Notes: generated from the sequence alone by a model not told the origin. Positions 14,738-20,713 are shown, counted from the stretch's first letter. The stretch is DNA of 23,830 bases from CAYTYZ01 sp964448465 (GCA_964448465.1 CAYUVY010000013.1:1-23830); one strand, 5' to 3'. Numbers and translations: made by a program.

Positions 14738-15300
14738 TTCAAGGCCTTTAGACACCATCTAAGCTGTTCCTCAAAACTCTCCATTTCCGGCATGGTTTTT
14801 AAAAGTGGCATCAATTCTTTTTTCTCAAAACCAAGCTGTCTTAAACTTTCCAGCAAGTCACTACTAAATTCCGTCTCTCCTTCTAAGTCTATCTCTTTAC
14901 TACCTCCAATTTTACCCTTTAAATCCACAATAATTCTTTGGGCCGTTTTCTTGCCAATACCTTTAATTTCTTCAAAAAAGCTAACTTTGGCGTTACTAAC
15001 TGCCGCTCTAATTTCCGCTTCCTTGTGTGTACCCACAATCTGCATCGCTGTCTTTGGCCCCACTCCCGACACCGAAATTAACAACTCAAACATTGCCAGT
15101 TCTTCGTAATTTTCAAAGCCAAACAGACGTAAATCACTATCTGAAACCACCTGATACACGATTACTTTTTTCTCCTCCCCTTCTTTTAATAACTTCATTA
15201 AATTCTCTCCTACCTGGACCTTGTAGCCCACCCCACCCACCACCACCTCCACCCAATCTTTGGTTTTGTGTTCAACAATTCCCCTCAAGCTCGAATACAT
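14734..15300 (-). CDS. ruvA: Holliday junction-binding protein RuvA
   Basis: 188 residues. Domain I is an OB fold beginning YSSLRGIVEHK (most RuvA start MIGxLxG) and including LRLFGFENYEE. Domain II has the two helix-hairpin-helix motifs, SVSGVGPKTAMQI and IKGIGKKTAQRII, that grip the four-way junction. Domain III is the short C-terminal bundle DLLESLRQLGF...LRWCLKAL that contacts RuvB, joined by a Glu-rich flexible linker. First gene of the ruvA-NYN-ruvB-aminotransferase-GT39 operon. The promoter (TTGGCT, 17 bases, TG-extended TATAGT) ends five bases before ATG 15300, so the transcript should start at the coding sequence. Confidence 0.95.
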   Translation of the reverse strand: MYSSLRGIVEHKTKDWVEVVVGGVGYKVQVGENLMKLLKEGEEKKVIVYQVVSDSDLRLFGFENYEELAMFELLISVSGVGPKTAMQIVGTHKEAEIRAAVSNAKVSFFEEIKGIGKKTAQRIIVDLKGKIGGSKEIDLEGETEFSSDLLESLRQLGFEKKELMPLLKTMPEMESFEEQLRWCLKALK

Positions 15301-15305
15301 AAAAA

Positions 15306-15334
15306 ACTATAACACAGATTTGCTATTGAGCCAA
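15306..15334 (-). promoter_or_regulatory. Promoter of the ruvA operon
   Basis: Minus strand: TTGGCT (15334-15329), 17-base spacer ending in TG plus one base, then TATAGT (15311-15306). Five T bases separate it from the ruvA ATG. Confidence 0.7.
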
Positions 15335-15356
15335 ACAAAACACGAACCCAATCACT

Positions 15357-15782
15357 TTATCTAAAAATATCTTCTCTTGCTTGTCTAATTAGTCTACGGT
15401 TTACTACACAAAAGCCAACGGGGTTTTCAAAGTCAAAAGGTCTATAGTCCATAACTTCCTGATCAATATCCATACGTTTGCTACTAAATGGTGCAAGAAG
15501 TATTTGTCTAATTTCCTCTGCTTCTGATCCTAATTTGAAACCCCTTACCGAATCTAGAGGCATAACTTGTTCTAGTGATCCCGTTGAGACATACAGTTCC
15601 TTACCTTCTCTATTTTTAATTACTCTAATGTTCCCACCCTCAGTTATCCTAAACCTATAACGAATCTGTTGAATTTCGCCACATAAGTCAGCATTCGCTC
15701 CATCTACCACCAAGCCTAATCCAAAAACCTTATCTCTGGTGTGAAGAATATCTAAATACATGCCAAGTTGTTCTTGTCTCAT
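15357..15782 (-). CDS. Small paralog family member 1, function unknown
   Basis: 141 residues, no signal peptide or membrane segment. It belongs with the genes at 15817, 16247 and 17720 by a shared plan: an early D-(K/R)-V strand followed by a Gly-rich hydrophobic strand (DKVFGLGLVVDG), a charged helix with R-x-R (QQIRYRFRI), a central beta pair with glycine turn (IRVIKNREGKELYV), and a C-terminal aromatic segment ending in PVGFCVVNR, where others have AGFCVAGE, AGLCIVRE or AGLIFYRE. Identity is low, so this is a weak family call made by eye. It has its own promoter with a TG-extended -10 five bases before the ATG. No known domain is recognised. Confidence 0.75.
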   Translation of the reverse strand: MRQEQLGMYLDILHTRDKVFGLGLVVDGANADLCGEIQQIRYRFRITEGGNIRVIKNREGKELYVSTGSLEQVMPLDSVRGFKLGSEAEEIRQILLAPFSSKRMDIDQEVMDYRPFDFENPVGFCVVNRRLIRQAREDIFR

Positions 15783-15787
15783 ACCCT

Positions 15788-15816
15788 ATGATATCACTAG
15801 ATAAATAAATATCAAA
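15788..15816 (-). promoter_or_regulatory. Promoter of small paralog 1
   Basis: TTTGAT (15816-15811), 17-base spacer, TGA then TATCAT (15793-15788); five bases to the ATG. Confidence 0.65.
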
Positions 15817-16215
15817 CTACATCCACCTAACTCTGCTCACTCCAGGATTTTCACACAATATCTGTGCATACTTTTCCCCCGCAACACAAAAACCTGCCAT
15901 CCAGTCCGGCCTTGCCAGTTTGGAATACCAACCCAAAGCCAATTCTGTACTTGGTGCCACAATTAACTTAAACACCTCTGGCAAGTCCATCCCTAAATTA
16001 AAGGCCAATCGTTTACCTTCTGCCGCAGTTGCTGATAAAATCCCATTTCTAGCATCTACTGTAATACTTGCGCGATTATCACGAAATCTCTGAGCAATCT
16101 CCCTCACAGTTTTTTCTGAGCTACCCTCATATTCTGGAAAAAATCCAACTCCCCACAAGACCTTGTCTTTTGGATCTTTAAAAACCTCAAAAGTCACTCT
16201 TTCTACTTTATTCAT
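15817..16215 (-). CDS. Small paralog family member 2, function unknown
   Basis: 132 residues. It shows the family plan clearly: DKVLWGVGFFPEYEG near residue 17, EIAQRFRDN, ITVDARNGILSAT with a beta-hairpin glycine, LAFNLGMDLPEV, then an aromatic WYSKLARPDW and AGFCVAGEKYA. Protein 3 has the same order (VAMVGVFP, EIARWT, WEIRGGVMFL, RVNLKEM, AVYWYDLA, AGLCIVREVA). No catalytic motif, signal peptide or membrane segment is visible; cytoplasmic by default. The promoter block TTTGATGGTAGGATAGGGG lies directly against its ATG and is nearly the same as that of protein 3, so gene and promoter were duplicated together. Confidence 0.78.
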   Translation of the reverse strand: MNKVERVTFEVFKDPKDKVLWGVGFFPEYEGSSEKTVREIAQRFRDNRASITVDARNGILSATAAEGKRLAFNLGMDLPEVFKLIVAPSTELALGWYSKLARPDWMAGFCVAGEKYAQILCENPGVSRVRWM

Positions 16216-16220
16216 CCCCT

Positions 16221-16234
16221 ATCCTACCATCAAA
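16221..16234 (-). promoter_or_regulatory. Promoter of small paralog 2
   Basis: TTTGATGG then TAGGAT (16226-16221), an extended -10 (TGG) five bases before ATG 16215. AGGGG in the gap could also serve as a Shine-Dalgarno, but is too close to the ATG. Same block as before paralog 3. Confidence 0.55.
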
Positions 16235-16246
16235 CTCTAATATTAT

Positions 16247-16756
16247 CTAGCAATCTTGAAACTCATCGTAACTTACAGAACTAGATACTTTCTCTACAAC
16301 TTCAAAATTTCTAACTCTAATATTTTCTTTCCTATCACGTCCCACTAATATATTCATCGCCACTTCGCGCACAATACACAGTCCGGCCAGGGACGAGAAT
16401 ATTCTATCGCTAGCCAAGTCATACCAATATACAGCCTTTCTTATCTCCCTTGGAAATGTTCCATAATTACCTCTCTCGGACAAAAACTCTTCCACTTCGC
16501 TACTCATCTCTTTTAGATTAACCCTTACATCTGACTGACCCTTTTCATGCTCCAAGAACATTACTCCTCCTCTTATTTCCCACCTAGGAGGGTCTGAAAT
16601 ACTTGTCTGGCCAACTGTCCAACGGGCAATCTCATTCAGTTCCGAACCTCTACCCCTTAGCGGAAAAACACCCACCATGGCTACTCTGTCCTGTTTCTGA
16701 TCGCCAAAGTACGTACTAGCTCTCAAAACATCTAGTCTATATGAACCATTTCCCAT
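16247..16756 (-). CDS. Small paralog family member 3, function unknown
   Basis: 169 residues, the longest of the four. After a short N-terminal extension come DRVAMVGVFPLRGRG, LNEIARWTVG, RWEIRGGVMFLEHEKG, DVRVNLKEMSSEV, an aromatic helix KAVYWYDLASDRIF, and SLAGLCIVREVAMNI. A further 40-residue polar tail ends EFQDC. The order and spacing match protein 2 best. The gene uses its own promoter with a TG-extended TATGAT five bases before the ATG. AGGAA in that gap resembles a Shine-Dalgarno but lies directly on the start codon. Function not inferable. Confidence 0.78.
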   Translation of the reverse strand: MGNGSYRLDVLRASTYFGDQKQDRVAMVGVFPLRGRGSELNEIARWTVGQTSISDPPRWEIRGGVMFLEHEKGQSDVRVNLKEMSSEVEEFLSERGNYGTFPREIRKAVYWYDLASDRIFSSLAGLCIVREVAMNILVGRDRKENIRVRNFEVVEKVSSSVSYDEFQDC

Positions 16757-16761
16757 TTCCT

Positions 16762-16775
16762 ATCATACCATCAAA
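16762..16775 (-). promoter_or_regulatory. Promoter of small paralog 3
   Basis: TTTGATGG then TATGAT (16767-16762), extended -10, five bases before ATG 16756. It differs from the paralog 2 block at only a few positions. Confidence 0.6.
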
Positions 16776-16812
16776 CCAACTCAAAATCTATCAAAATAAT
16801 ATTAATAATAAA

Positions 16813-17088
16813 CTAACCAAAGCGTTTCTTGTCCATATATACTATAGCTCTATCCTCAAGTTCATAATAAGCTGGCGCAGTTTCGATTGCTCGTCGCATA
16901 AATGCAATATCATTAGCCTCAGTCCAATTCGCCTCAGGATGGTTAGGATCTGACAAAGTAGCTAGATATGCTCTGTGTACCAAGTCGAACCTTTCTCTAC
17001 CTTGGGCCAACTCGGCGGCAATTTCTGCATCAGTTGGAACAGTTGTAGCAGCTAAATAATCTGGTTTTTGTTTTACAAATTCAGTCAT
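16813..17088 (-). CDS. Small acidic protein, function unknown
   Basis: 91 residues from ATG 17088 (MTEFVKQKPDYL...). The upstream TTG at 17094 overlaps the -10 and is rejected. The protein is helical in appearance (DAEIAAELAQGRERFDLVHRA, then AFMRRAIETAPAYYELEDRA), soluble, without cysteine, and has no motif I know. A canonical promoter (TTGACA, 16 bases, TAGAAT) ends five bases before the ATG, which is the best evidence that it is a real gene. Confidence 0.75.
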   Translation of the reverse strand: MTEFVKQKPDYLAATTVPTDAEIAAELAQGRERFDLVHRAYLATLSDPNHPEANWTEANDIAFMRRAIETAPAYYELEDRAIVYMDKKRFG

Positions 17089-17093
17089 AGCCA

Positions 17094-17121
17094 ATTCTAA
17101 AGACTAATATTTTACTGTCAA
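17094..17121 (-). promoter_or_regulatory. Promoter of the 91-residue protein
   Basis: Perfect TTGACA (17121-17116), 16-base spacer, TAGAAT (17099-17094), then TGGCT and ATG 17088. Confidence 0.8.
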
Positions 17122-17179
17122 CCAGAAACATCTAGTCATCTTTGTCACCAACCAATTCAAACTACCAAATAAGTTGTCG

Positions 17180-17188
17180 TGCTAAAAT
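17180..17188 (+). promoter_or_regulatory. Extended -10 promoter with adjacent micro-ORF
   Basis: TGC followed by TAAAAT (17183-17188). Five bases later an ATG (17194) opens a 15-codon ORF, MFRARTSCPLSLFCP, ending at 17241. The micro-ORF may be a leaderless leader peptide for the gene at 17292, or the promoter may simply serve that gene with a leader of about 98 bases. Confidence 0.45.
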
Positions 17189-17291
17189 ATTTTATGTTTC
17201 GTGCTCGTACTTCTTGTCCTCTCAGCCTCTTTTGTCCCTAGCGGACTACTACTCATTTTTTCAAACCCCTTTTTACTTTTTTTAAATTTTT

Positions 17292-17501
17292 ATGCAACAA
17301 CTTTATTTACTCCAAGGTCAATACAAAATCGTCTCCAACAACCTAACTTATTTTCTACAAATCGACTACAAAAACTCCAAGTTTGACCTTTACCCCGAGC
17401 ATGGTCCAGGGGAGAAAAATCATCCACCCGAAATTATTTCCTTCGCACAAGATCTAATTAACCGTAAATCCGGTAAAAACATGCTGGCCAAATCAACATA
17501 A
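17292..17501 (+). CDS. Small hypothetical protein
   Basis: 69 residues, MQQLYLLQGQYKIV..., mixed polar with KFDLYPEHGPGEKNHPPEI in the middle and a basic C-terminus. Composition is protein-like, in contrast to the overlapping hydrophobic GTG ORF at 17201, which reads like translated T-rich DNA. No domain is recognised. No Shine-Dalgarno; the T-rich stretch just upstream contains TTAAAT a few bases from the ATG, which might be a leaderless -10, and a better promoter lies at 17180. It is convergent with the coiled-coil gene; the stops are only a few bases apart. Confidence 0.5.
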   Translation: MQQLYLLQGQYKIVSNNLTYFLQIDYKNSKFDLYPEHGPGEKNHPPEIISFAQDLINRKSGKNMLAKST

Positions 17502-17505
17502 TTTA

Positions 17506-17712
17506 TTATTTCTGGCCACCACCAGTTTTAAGCTCCTTTATCTCCTCCATCACACCCGCTATCAAGGCTTGTAGCACTTTAATCTGATTCTCCAATCCCT
17601 CGTCCCCATATCTACTTCCTCCCCTCGTCTCCGCCCAATCTTTACTCGCCTGCACCAGCTTAGCTTTATATCTAGCCAACTCCTCCTCTAATCTTTTTAT
17701 TTTTTCTTGCAT
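17506..17712 (-). CDS. Small coiled-coil protein
   Basis: 68 residues, MQEKIKRLEEELARYKAKLV followed by a polar break (GGSRYGDEG) and a second helix LENQIKVLQALIAGVMEEIKEL. The heptad-like spacing of Leu and Ile suggests a helical hairpin or dimer. It begins seven bases after the stop of small paralog 4 and is probably co-transcribed with it, so the two may work together. No known family. Confidence 0.75.
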   Translation of the reverse strand: MQEKIKRLEEELARYKAKLVQASKDWAETRGGSRYGDEGLENQIKVLQALIAGVMEEIKELKTGGGQK

Positions 17713-17719
17713 ATCTCAA

Positions 17720-18181
17720 TTAAATCAACTTACAAATTCTATTTTCCAAGGCCCTAATATCCCACCTGGGCATATCTTTATCATATGCCGCCCAGCAGCG
17801 CTTTTTTGAGCCTCTTTCGCGATAAAATATTAACCCTGCCAGGTTATCCCATCTTTCTGCCATCCAGAACGTATATTCTGTATCTAAATTAAACCTAACT
17901 GCTCCCCTCGGAGTCCTAACCAACTCCCCTTTTCCATTATCTTTATTAAACAATCTATTAACGGTCAACCAACCCGTATAAGGATCGAGAACAAAAGTCA
18001 ATCCAGTACCCGCATACCCATCAAATAAGTCATCGTATCTAAGACTAGTCTTCCCATCACGACCTTCTTTCATAAAGCCAGCAAAACGAACGACATAGGG
18101 ATCAACATTTCGATCCACAGCCAACAATAAGCTAATATTAACCCCATCTATACTTGGATATTTTGGTAAAAAGTCTATCAT
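17720..18181 (-). CDS. Small paralog family member 4, function unknown
   Basis: 153 residues. It fits the family plan loosely: DPYVVRFAGFMKEGRDG, SLRYDDLF, LTFVLDPYTGWLTV with a turn glycine, AVRFNLDTEY, then FWMAERWDNLAGLIFYRE. The W-x-x-LAGxxxxRE segment parallels SSLAGLCIVRE in protein 3. The C-terminal 25 residues (CWAAYDKDMPRWDIRALENR) have no counterpart. Membership in the family is less sure than for proteins 2 and 3. A TAAAAT (18093-like position 18088-18093) ends six bases before the ATG. It is followed by the coiled-coil protein in an operon. Confidence 0.75.
   Translation of the reverse strand: MIDFLPKYPSIDGVNISLLLAVDRNVDPYVVRFAGFMKEGRDGKTSLRYDDLFDGYAGTGLTFVLDPYTGWLTVNRLFNKDNGKGELVRTPRGAVRFNLDTEYTFWMAERWDNLAGLIFYRERGSKKRCWAAYDKDMPRWDIRALENRICKLI
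18088..18093 (+). other. Sequence reference withdrawn: no feature asserted
   Basis: No element is claimed here. The -10 before small paralog 4 lies at 18188-18193 and is listed separately; the position given in parentheses in the paralog 4 entry should be read as 18188-18193. Confidence 0.01.
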
Positions 18182-18187
18182 GCCCCG

Positions 18188-18193
18188 ATTTTA
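18188..18193 (-). promoter_or_regulatory. -10 element of small paralog 4
   Basis: TAAAAT on the minus strand with six bases to ATG 18181. No good -35 is seen. Confidence 0.5.
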
Positions 18194-18213
18194 CCCTTCA
18201 AATTCCCCAAATC

Positions 18214-18233
18214 TACCGAGTTGATCCTCGGTA
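18214..18233. repeat. Inverted repeat between the Nudix gene and paralog 4
   Basis: TACCGAG (18214-18220) and CTCGGTA (18227-18233) around TTGATC, a 7-bp stem. No T-run follows on either strand, so it could be an operator over the paralog 4 promoter or a weak terminator of the Nudix gene, whose stop is at 18236. Confidence 0.5.
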
Positions 18234-18235
18234 AA

Positions 18236-18934
18236 CTAATACCCCTCTAGTACAATTTTCTCCTCCAAATAAAACGGCTCCGAGTTACCATCTCTAATTC
18301 TTTTTATTATCTCTTCTTGCACTTTGCCCCCCGACTTATTGGTTTTTTGTACCTCCAAATAATGCTCAAACGTAGACCAAAAGAACTCTCCAAATTCAGT
18401 TCTTTCTTTCAACTCCCCTTTTGGATTCTTTGCCACACATATTTGATAAATCGTGTCCTCCCAAATCTTACCCTGCGGGTTTACCCGAATGGATCTAAAT
18501 CCACCCACAAACTTAAATTTCGCGTACAAACCGGTTTCCTCTTCTAGCTTGCGCTGGGCCGCTTCTTCAAACTTCTCCCCTGGTCTAACCTTACCCGAAG
18601 GCGTATTTATATCCCCCAACAACGGATACCTGGTTCGTTTTTGTAACAATAGCTGCCCTTTTTTGTTAATCACCCACATCAGTACAGTTACTCGAAAATA
18701 AAAATCTTCCTCCTGCCCCACTGCATTAATTTTTTGAACCTCTTTGCGCCCATCTGGGGTCAATAGATATTTATTCTCTTTTTTCTCCACCAAACCCTTG
18801 GTGATCAAAAATTTCAGGTGATAATTGTACAAATCATCCTCAACCTCCTCCCCTGGGTAGGCCTGGCTGTACCTCAAACCCTCCTCCGAGTGCATCAATT
18901 TAGTTAATATCTTGACTTGAACCTCTGCTAGCAT
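18236..18934 (-). CDS. Winged-helix plus Nudix domain protein with altered Nudix box
   Basis: 232 residues from ATG 18934; an ATG three codons upstream lies within the -10 and is less likely. Residues about 4-70 form a PadR/ArsR-like winged helix (VQVKILTKLMHSEEGLRYS, YHLKFLITKGLVEKKENKYLLTPDG). The rest is a Nudix domain, with FRVTVLMWVINKKGQLLLQKR and the box GKVRPGEKFEEAAQ-RKLEEETGL. The consensus REUxEExGU has become RKLEEETGL: the first catalytic Glu (Glu53 in MutT) is Lys, while the two metal-binding Glu remain. Hydrolysis may therefore be weak or lost, and the protein may act as a ligand-sensing regulator like NrtR-type Nudix fusions, although those carry the DNA-binding domain at the C-terminus. 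Divergent from the small membrane proteins at 18994. Confidence 0.85.
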   Translation of the reverse strand: MLAEVQVKILTKLMHSEEGLRYSQAYPGEEVEDDLYNYHLKFLITKGLVEKKENKYLLTPDGRKEVQKINAVGQEEDFYFRVTVLMWVINKKGQLLLQKRTRYPLLGDINTPSGKVRPGEKFEEAAQRKLEEETGLYAKFKFVGGFRSIRVNPQGKIWEDTIYQICVAKNPKGELKERTEFGEFFWSTFEHYLEVQKTNKSGGKVQEEIIKRIRDGNSEPFYLEEKIVLEGY

Positions 18935-18941
18935 CTTTCCC

Positions 18942-18950
18942 ATTCTACCA
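18942..18950 (-). promoter_or_regulatory. Extended -10 promoter of the winged-helix/Nudix gene
   Basis: TGG then TAGAAT (18947-18942), seven bases before ATG 18934. It is divergent from and next to the -35 of the gene at 18994, so the regulator could act on both. Confidence 0.55.
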
Positions 18951-18958
18951 CCCTTTTC

Positions 18959-18987
18959 TTGACTTTTCTATCATTATAAGATATAAT
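18959..18987 (+). promoter_or_regulatory. Consensus-like promoter, copy 1 of a repeated block
   Basis: TTGACT (18959-18964), 17-base spacer, TATAAT (18982-18987), six bases to ATG 18994. The whole 29-base block differs by one base from that at 19282-19310. Confidence 0.85.
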
Positions 18988-18993
18988 AAAATT

Positions 18994-19266
18994 ATGCAAA
19001 GAGAACTTCCAAAAATATTTGGTCTAGTTGGTGTAGGAGGATTAGTCACCGGATGTCTTGTTCTTAGTCTAAAGCTTATTGCTCCTATCGATTGTAGCGA
19101 CACCATTCGATTTATTCAGGGTGCCAACTCTGGTCGAGTCAGCCTTAATGCCTCCGAAAAAGCCCAACTTCAACACCAAATCGACCTAAAAGGCAAAACT
19201 TGTGAAAATATTGGCCTCCCATTACCTCCGCTGGCAACCAGATCCCCATACTTTCCTAAGCCATAA
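18994..19266 (+). CDS. Small membrane-anchored or secreted dicysteine protein 1
   Basis: 90 residues. A hydrophobic segment (about 9-31, FGLVGVGGLVTGCLVLSLKLI) follows a short charged N-terminus, so the protein is probably exported or anchored. A VTGC lipobox-like site lies within it, but hydrophobic residues continue after the Cys, which argues against a lipoprotein. The exported part has two cysteines about 40 residues apart (PIDCSDTI and KTCENIGLPL), probably a disulfide. Proteins 2 and 3 repeat this plan: membrane segment, Cys, acidic/Lys helix, Cys followed by a hydrophobic and a P(L) or Y-T-R-P motif. No known family. Confidence 0.75.
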   Translation: MQRELPKIFGLVGVGGLVTGCLVLSLKLIAPIDCSDTIRFIQGANSGRVSLNASEKAQLQHQIDLKGKTCENIGLPLPPLATRSPYFPKP

Positions 19267-19281
19267 TTTACCCTCATATTC

Positions 19282-19310
19282 TTGACATTTCTATCATTAT
19301 AAGATATAAT
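19282..19310 (+). promoter_or_regulatory. Perfect sigma70 promoter, copy 2 of a repeated block
   Basis: TTGACA (19282-19287), 17-base spacer, TATAAT (19305-19310), eight bases to ATG 19319. The spacer is the same as in copy 1. Confidence 0.9.
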
Positions 19311-19318
19311 CTTAACTT

Positions 19319-19573
19319 ATGAATAAAAAACCTGACAGTCTTTTGGGGTCATTTCTAGCCGTCGCTGCCGTCTTAACTGTTACTGTCGCTACTCCGCTTG
19401 GTCTAAGTAGTCAGTGCGATAAAGATGCCAAAAGATTGAAAGCAATCGCTCAAATTGCCAAACCTTCCAAATCCGAGAAAGACGAAGTGGAACTAATCTA
19501 TTCCAGACCCGCCTACGAGTCAATTTGTCGAGTCTTAAATACCCCGCTAAAGGAAGAAGAACAAAGAAAATAG
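19319..19573 (+). CDS. Small membrane-anchored or secreted dicysteine protein 2
   Basis: 84 residues. The N-terminus MNKKPDSL is followed by a hydrophobic stretch (about 9-29, GSFLAVAAVLTVTVATPLGL) and then SSQCDKDA. The second cysteine is in ESICRVLNTPL, which lines up with KTCENIGLPL of protein 1, about 36 residues after the first. The middle is a charged helix (PSKSEKDEVELIY, compare NASEKAQLQ in protein 1). It ends in a Glu/Arg/Lys tail. Co-transcribed with protein 3, four bases downstream. Function unknown. Confidence 0.75.
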   Translation: MNKKPDSLLGSFLAVAAVLTVTVATPLGLSSQCDKDAKRLKAIAQIAKPSKSEKDEVELIYSRPAYESICRVLNTPLKEEEQRK

Positions 19574-19577
19574 ATTT

Positions 19578-19904
19578 ATGAAAAACCGCCCAGGACTAGA
19601 TCGTTTTATTCCCGCTCTTACTGGTTTTGTTTTAAGTGCTATTGTCGCTACAAGCTGTGTCCGCGACGACTGCCGGCAAGCCATTATTGAGAACAGTGAC
19701 CTTTTCCAATGCCAACAAGGAAACCTATATTCTTGTATGCTAAGTCGAGATTCCGCCAGCAATATTTGGGAAAACCGAATCAGTTTTAACCAACTGCCAC
19801 CTAATCTTCAAAAAGCAATATTCGATCTTGATCTTCAAATCCGTAACGCCAAATGTCAAGCCATTGGTTACACCCGACCCGACTCAGCTCTATCTACCCG
19901 ATAA
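19578..19904 (+). CDS. Small exported protein 3, possible lipoprotein
   Basis: 108 residues. The hydrophobic segment FIPALTGFVLSAIVATSC ends in a lipobox-like ATSC, so lipid attachment at Cys27 is plausible. Later cysteines (DDCRQA, QCQQG, YSCML, AKCQAIGYTRP) give five in all. The DDC...KCQAIG pair corresponds to the two cysteines of proteins 1 and 2, while QCQQGNLYSC looks like an insertion. Helical LPPNLQKAIFDLDLQI precedes the last Cys. It follows protein 2 by four bases with no separate promoter, and the purine-rich end of gene 2 may act as ribosome binding site. Its 3' end overlaps the convergent gene by 15 bases. Confidence 0.75.
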   Translation: MKNRPGLDRFIPALTGFVLSAIVATSCVRDDCRQAIIENSDLFQCQQGNLYSCMLSRDSASNIWENRISFNQLPPNLQKAIFDLDLQIRNAKCQAIGYTRPDSALSTR

Positions 19905-20129
19905 TCTTTCTAGATTTAGTCGCATTTCACTTTCTACCGTACTCCCCAGGACCTCCGTCGCTCTAATAGAAACACTTGTTTCCAATAACCCTATTGAAGT
20001 TGGAACCCTTGAAACTATTTCTGGCATAACCAGTTCAAACTTCCCCATTTCTCGAGGAATAACACTGGTGGCAGTTAGCAAAGCGGCCAAGACATTTACC
20101 CTCAAAAACTCTTTCCAAATATTTATCAT
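19890..20129 (-). CDS. Small probably exported protein
   Basis: 79 residues, starting MINIWKEFLRVNVLAALLTATSVIP, which looks like a short signal peptide or membrane anchor, then an ordinary soluble part ending in LNLERLSGR. A competing plus-strand ORF covers the same DNA. The minus ORF is preferred because a TG-extended TATATT ends six bases before its ATG, in a block nearly the same as that before the secreted protein at 20677. No domain recognised. Confidence 0.6.
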   Translation of the reverse strand: MINIWKEFLRVNVLAALLTATSVIPREMGKFELVMPEIVSRVPTSIGLLETSVSIRATEVLGSTVESEMRLNLERLSGR

Positions 20130-20135
20130 GACACT

Positions 20136-20144
20136 AATATATCA
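20136..20144 (-). promoter_or_regulatory. Extended -10 promoter of the 79-residue protein
   Basis: TGA then TATATT (20141-20136); six bases to ATG 20129. The block TGATATATTAGT is shared with the promoter at 20684-20692. Confidence 0.6.
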
Positions 20145-20200
20145 CACCTCAAACTATCACCATCAATGTGCAACTTAATCCAGCCATTTCCCTTCCAATA

Positions 20201-20677
20201 TTATCGAGATCCAGCTTGTTTATTCTCAGACCTTGGTAAGTAAGTAAAGTAAATCGGTGGCAAATCTTCATTTCCCCAACTTAGTATTGAATTAGCTCCT
20301 GCAAAAACATGCCCAAACTCGTCCGTGACTGTAAACGGGTATCTCATTTCCACAAAAATTCTTTGTCCTGCCGCTCTTGGAACTGTTCCGGTAATTGCCA
20401 AAGTTGTTGTATCTGTAATTGGCAGACCAATTGGAGAAGAGGTAAACGAATCCATGTTCATTCGATTAACCTGAAATACACGTCCCGGTCTGGCTGGCAC
20501 TGGCTCGTTCCAACTTGCAACTATCTGATCAGTACCCGGTATTCTCACCGCAGACACTCCGAGTTCATTAGGATAAACGCTCCCACTCTCTACCTGTCTC
20601 GCCTGAACAGAAGCACCCGTTGCAACCACGAGGGCAAATGCCGTCGCCAAACTTAATAGTTCACTACGTATTTTCAT
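20201..20677 (-). CDS. Secreted protein with probable beta-sandwich domain
   Basis: 158 residues. A classical signal peptide: basic MKIRSE, hydrophobic LLSLATAFALVVATG, and a likely signal peptidase I site after ASVQA. The mature part reads like one fibronectin III/Ig-type beta sandwich: VSAVRIPGTDQIVASWNEP, RVFQVNRMN, TTTLAITGTVP, RIFVEMRYPF. The placement of Trp and the alternating hydrophobic strands support this, but the family is not certain. It contains no cysteine and no anchor, so it should be released to the outside. Own promoter; downstream of MurA in the same orientation but separately transcribed. Confidence 0.75.
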   Translation of the reverse strand: MKIRSELLSLATAFALVVATGASVQARQVESGSVYPNELGVSAVRIPGTDQIVASWNEPVPARPGRVFQVNRMNMDSFTSSPIGLPITDTTTLAITGTVPRAAGQRIFVEMRYPFTVTDEFGHVFAGANSILSWGNEDLPPIYFTYLPRSENKQAGSR

Positions 20678-20683
20678 GCTACT

Positions 20684-20692
20684 AATATATCA
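20684..20692 (-). promoter_or_regulatory. Extended -10 promoter of the secreted protein
   Basis: TGA then TATATT (20689-20684); six bases to ATG 20677. Confidence 0.6.
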
Positions 20693-20713
20693 TAACTCTA
20701 TCAAACTGTCACC

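Noticed and set aside
17201..17386. Hydrophobic GTG-start ORF resembling a membrane peptide
   Set aside because: It reads T-rich DNA, has no fitting start signal, and overlaps a more protein-like ORF at 17292.
18088..18093. Position typed for the paralog 4 -10 element
   Set aside because: This is a coordinate slip; the element is at 18188-18193 and nothing is claimed at this position.
18214..18233. Hairpin as a rho-independent terminator
   Set aside because: There is no T-run on either side; listed only as an inverted repeat.
19828..20178. Plus-strand ORF of 116 codons
   Set aside because: It overlaps gene 19578 and the minus-strand gene 19890-20129; the latter has a matching promoter and signal-like N-terminus.
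20309..20656. Cys/Arg/His-rich plus-strand ORF
   Set aside because: Antisense to the secreted protein gene, which has a clear signal peptide and promoter.
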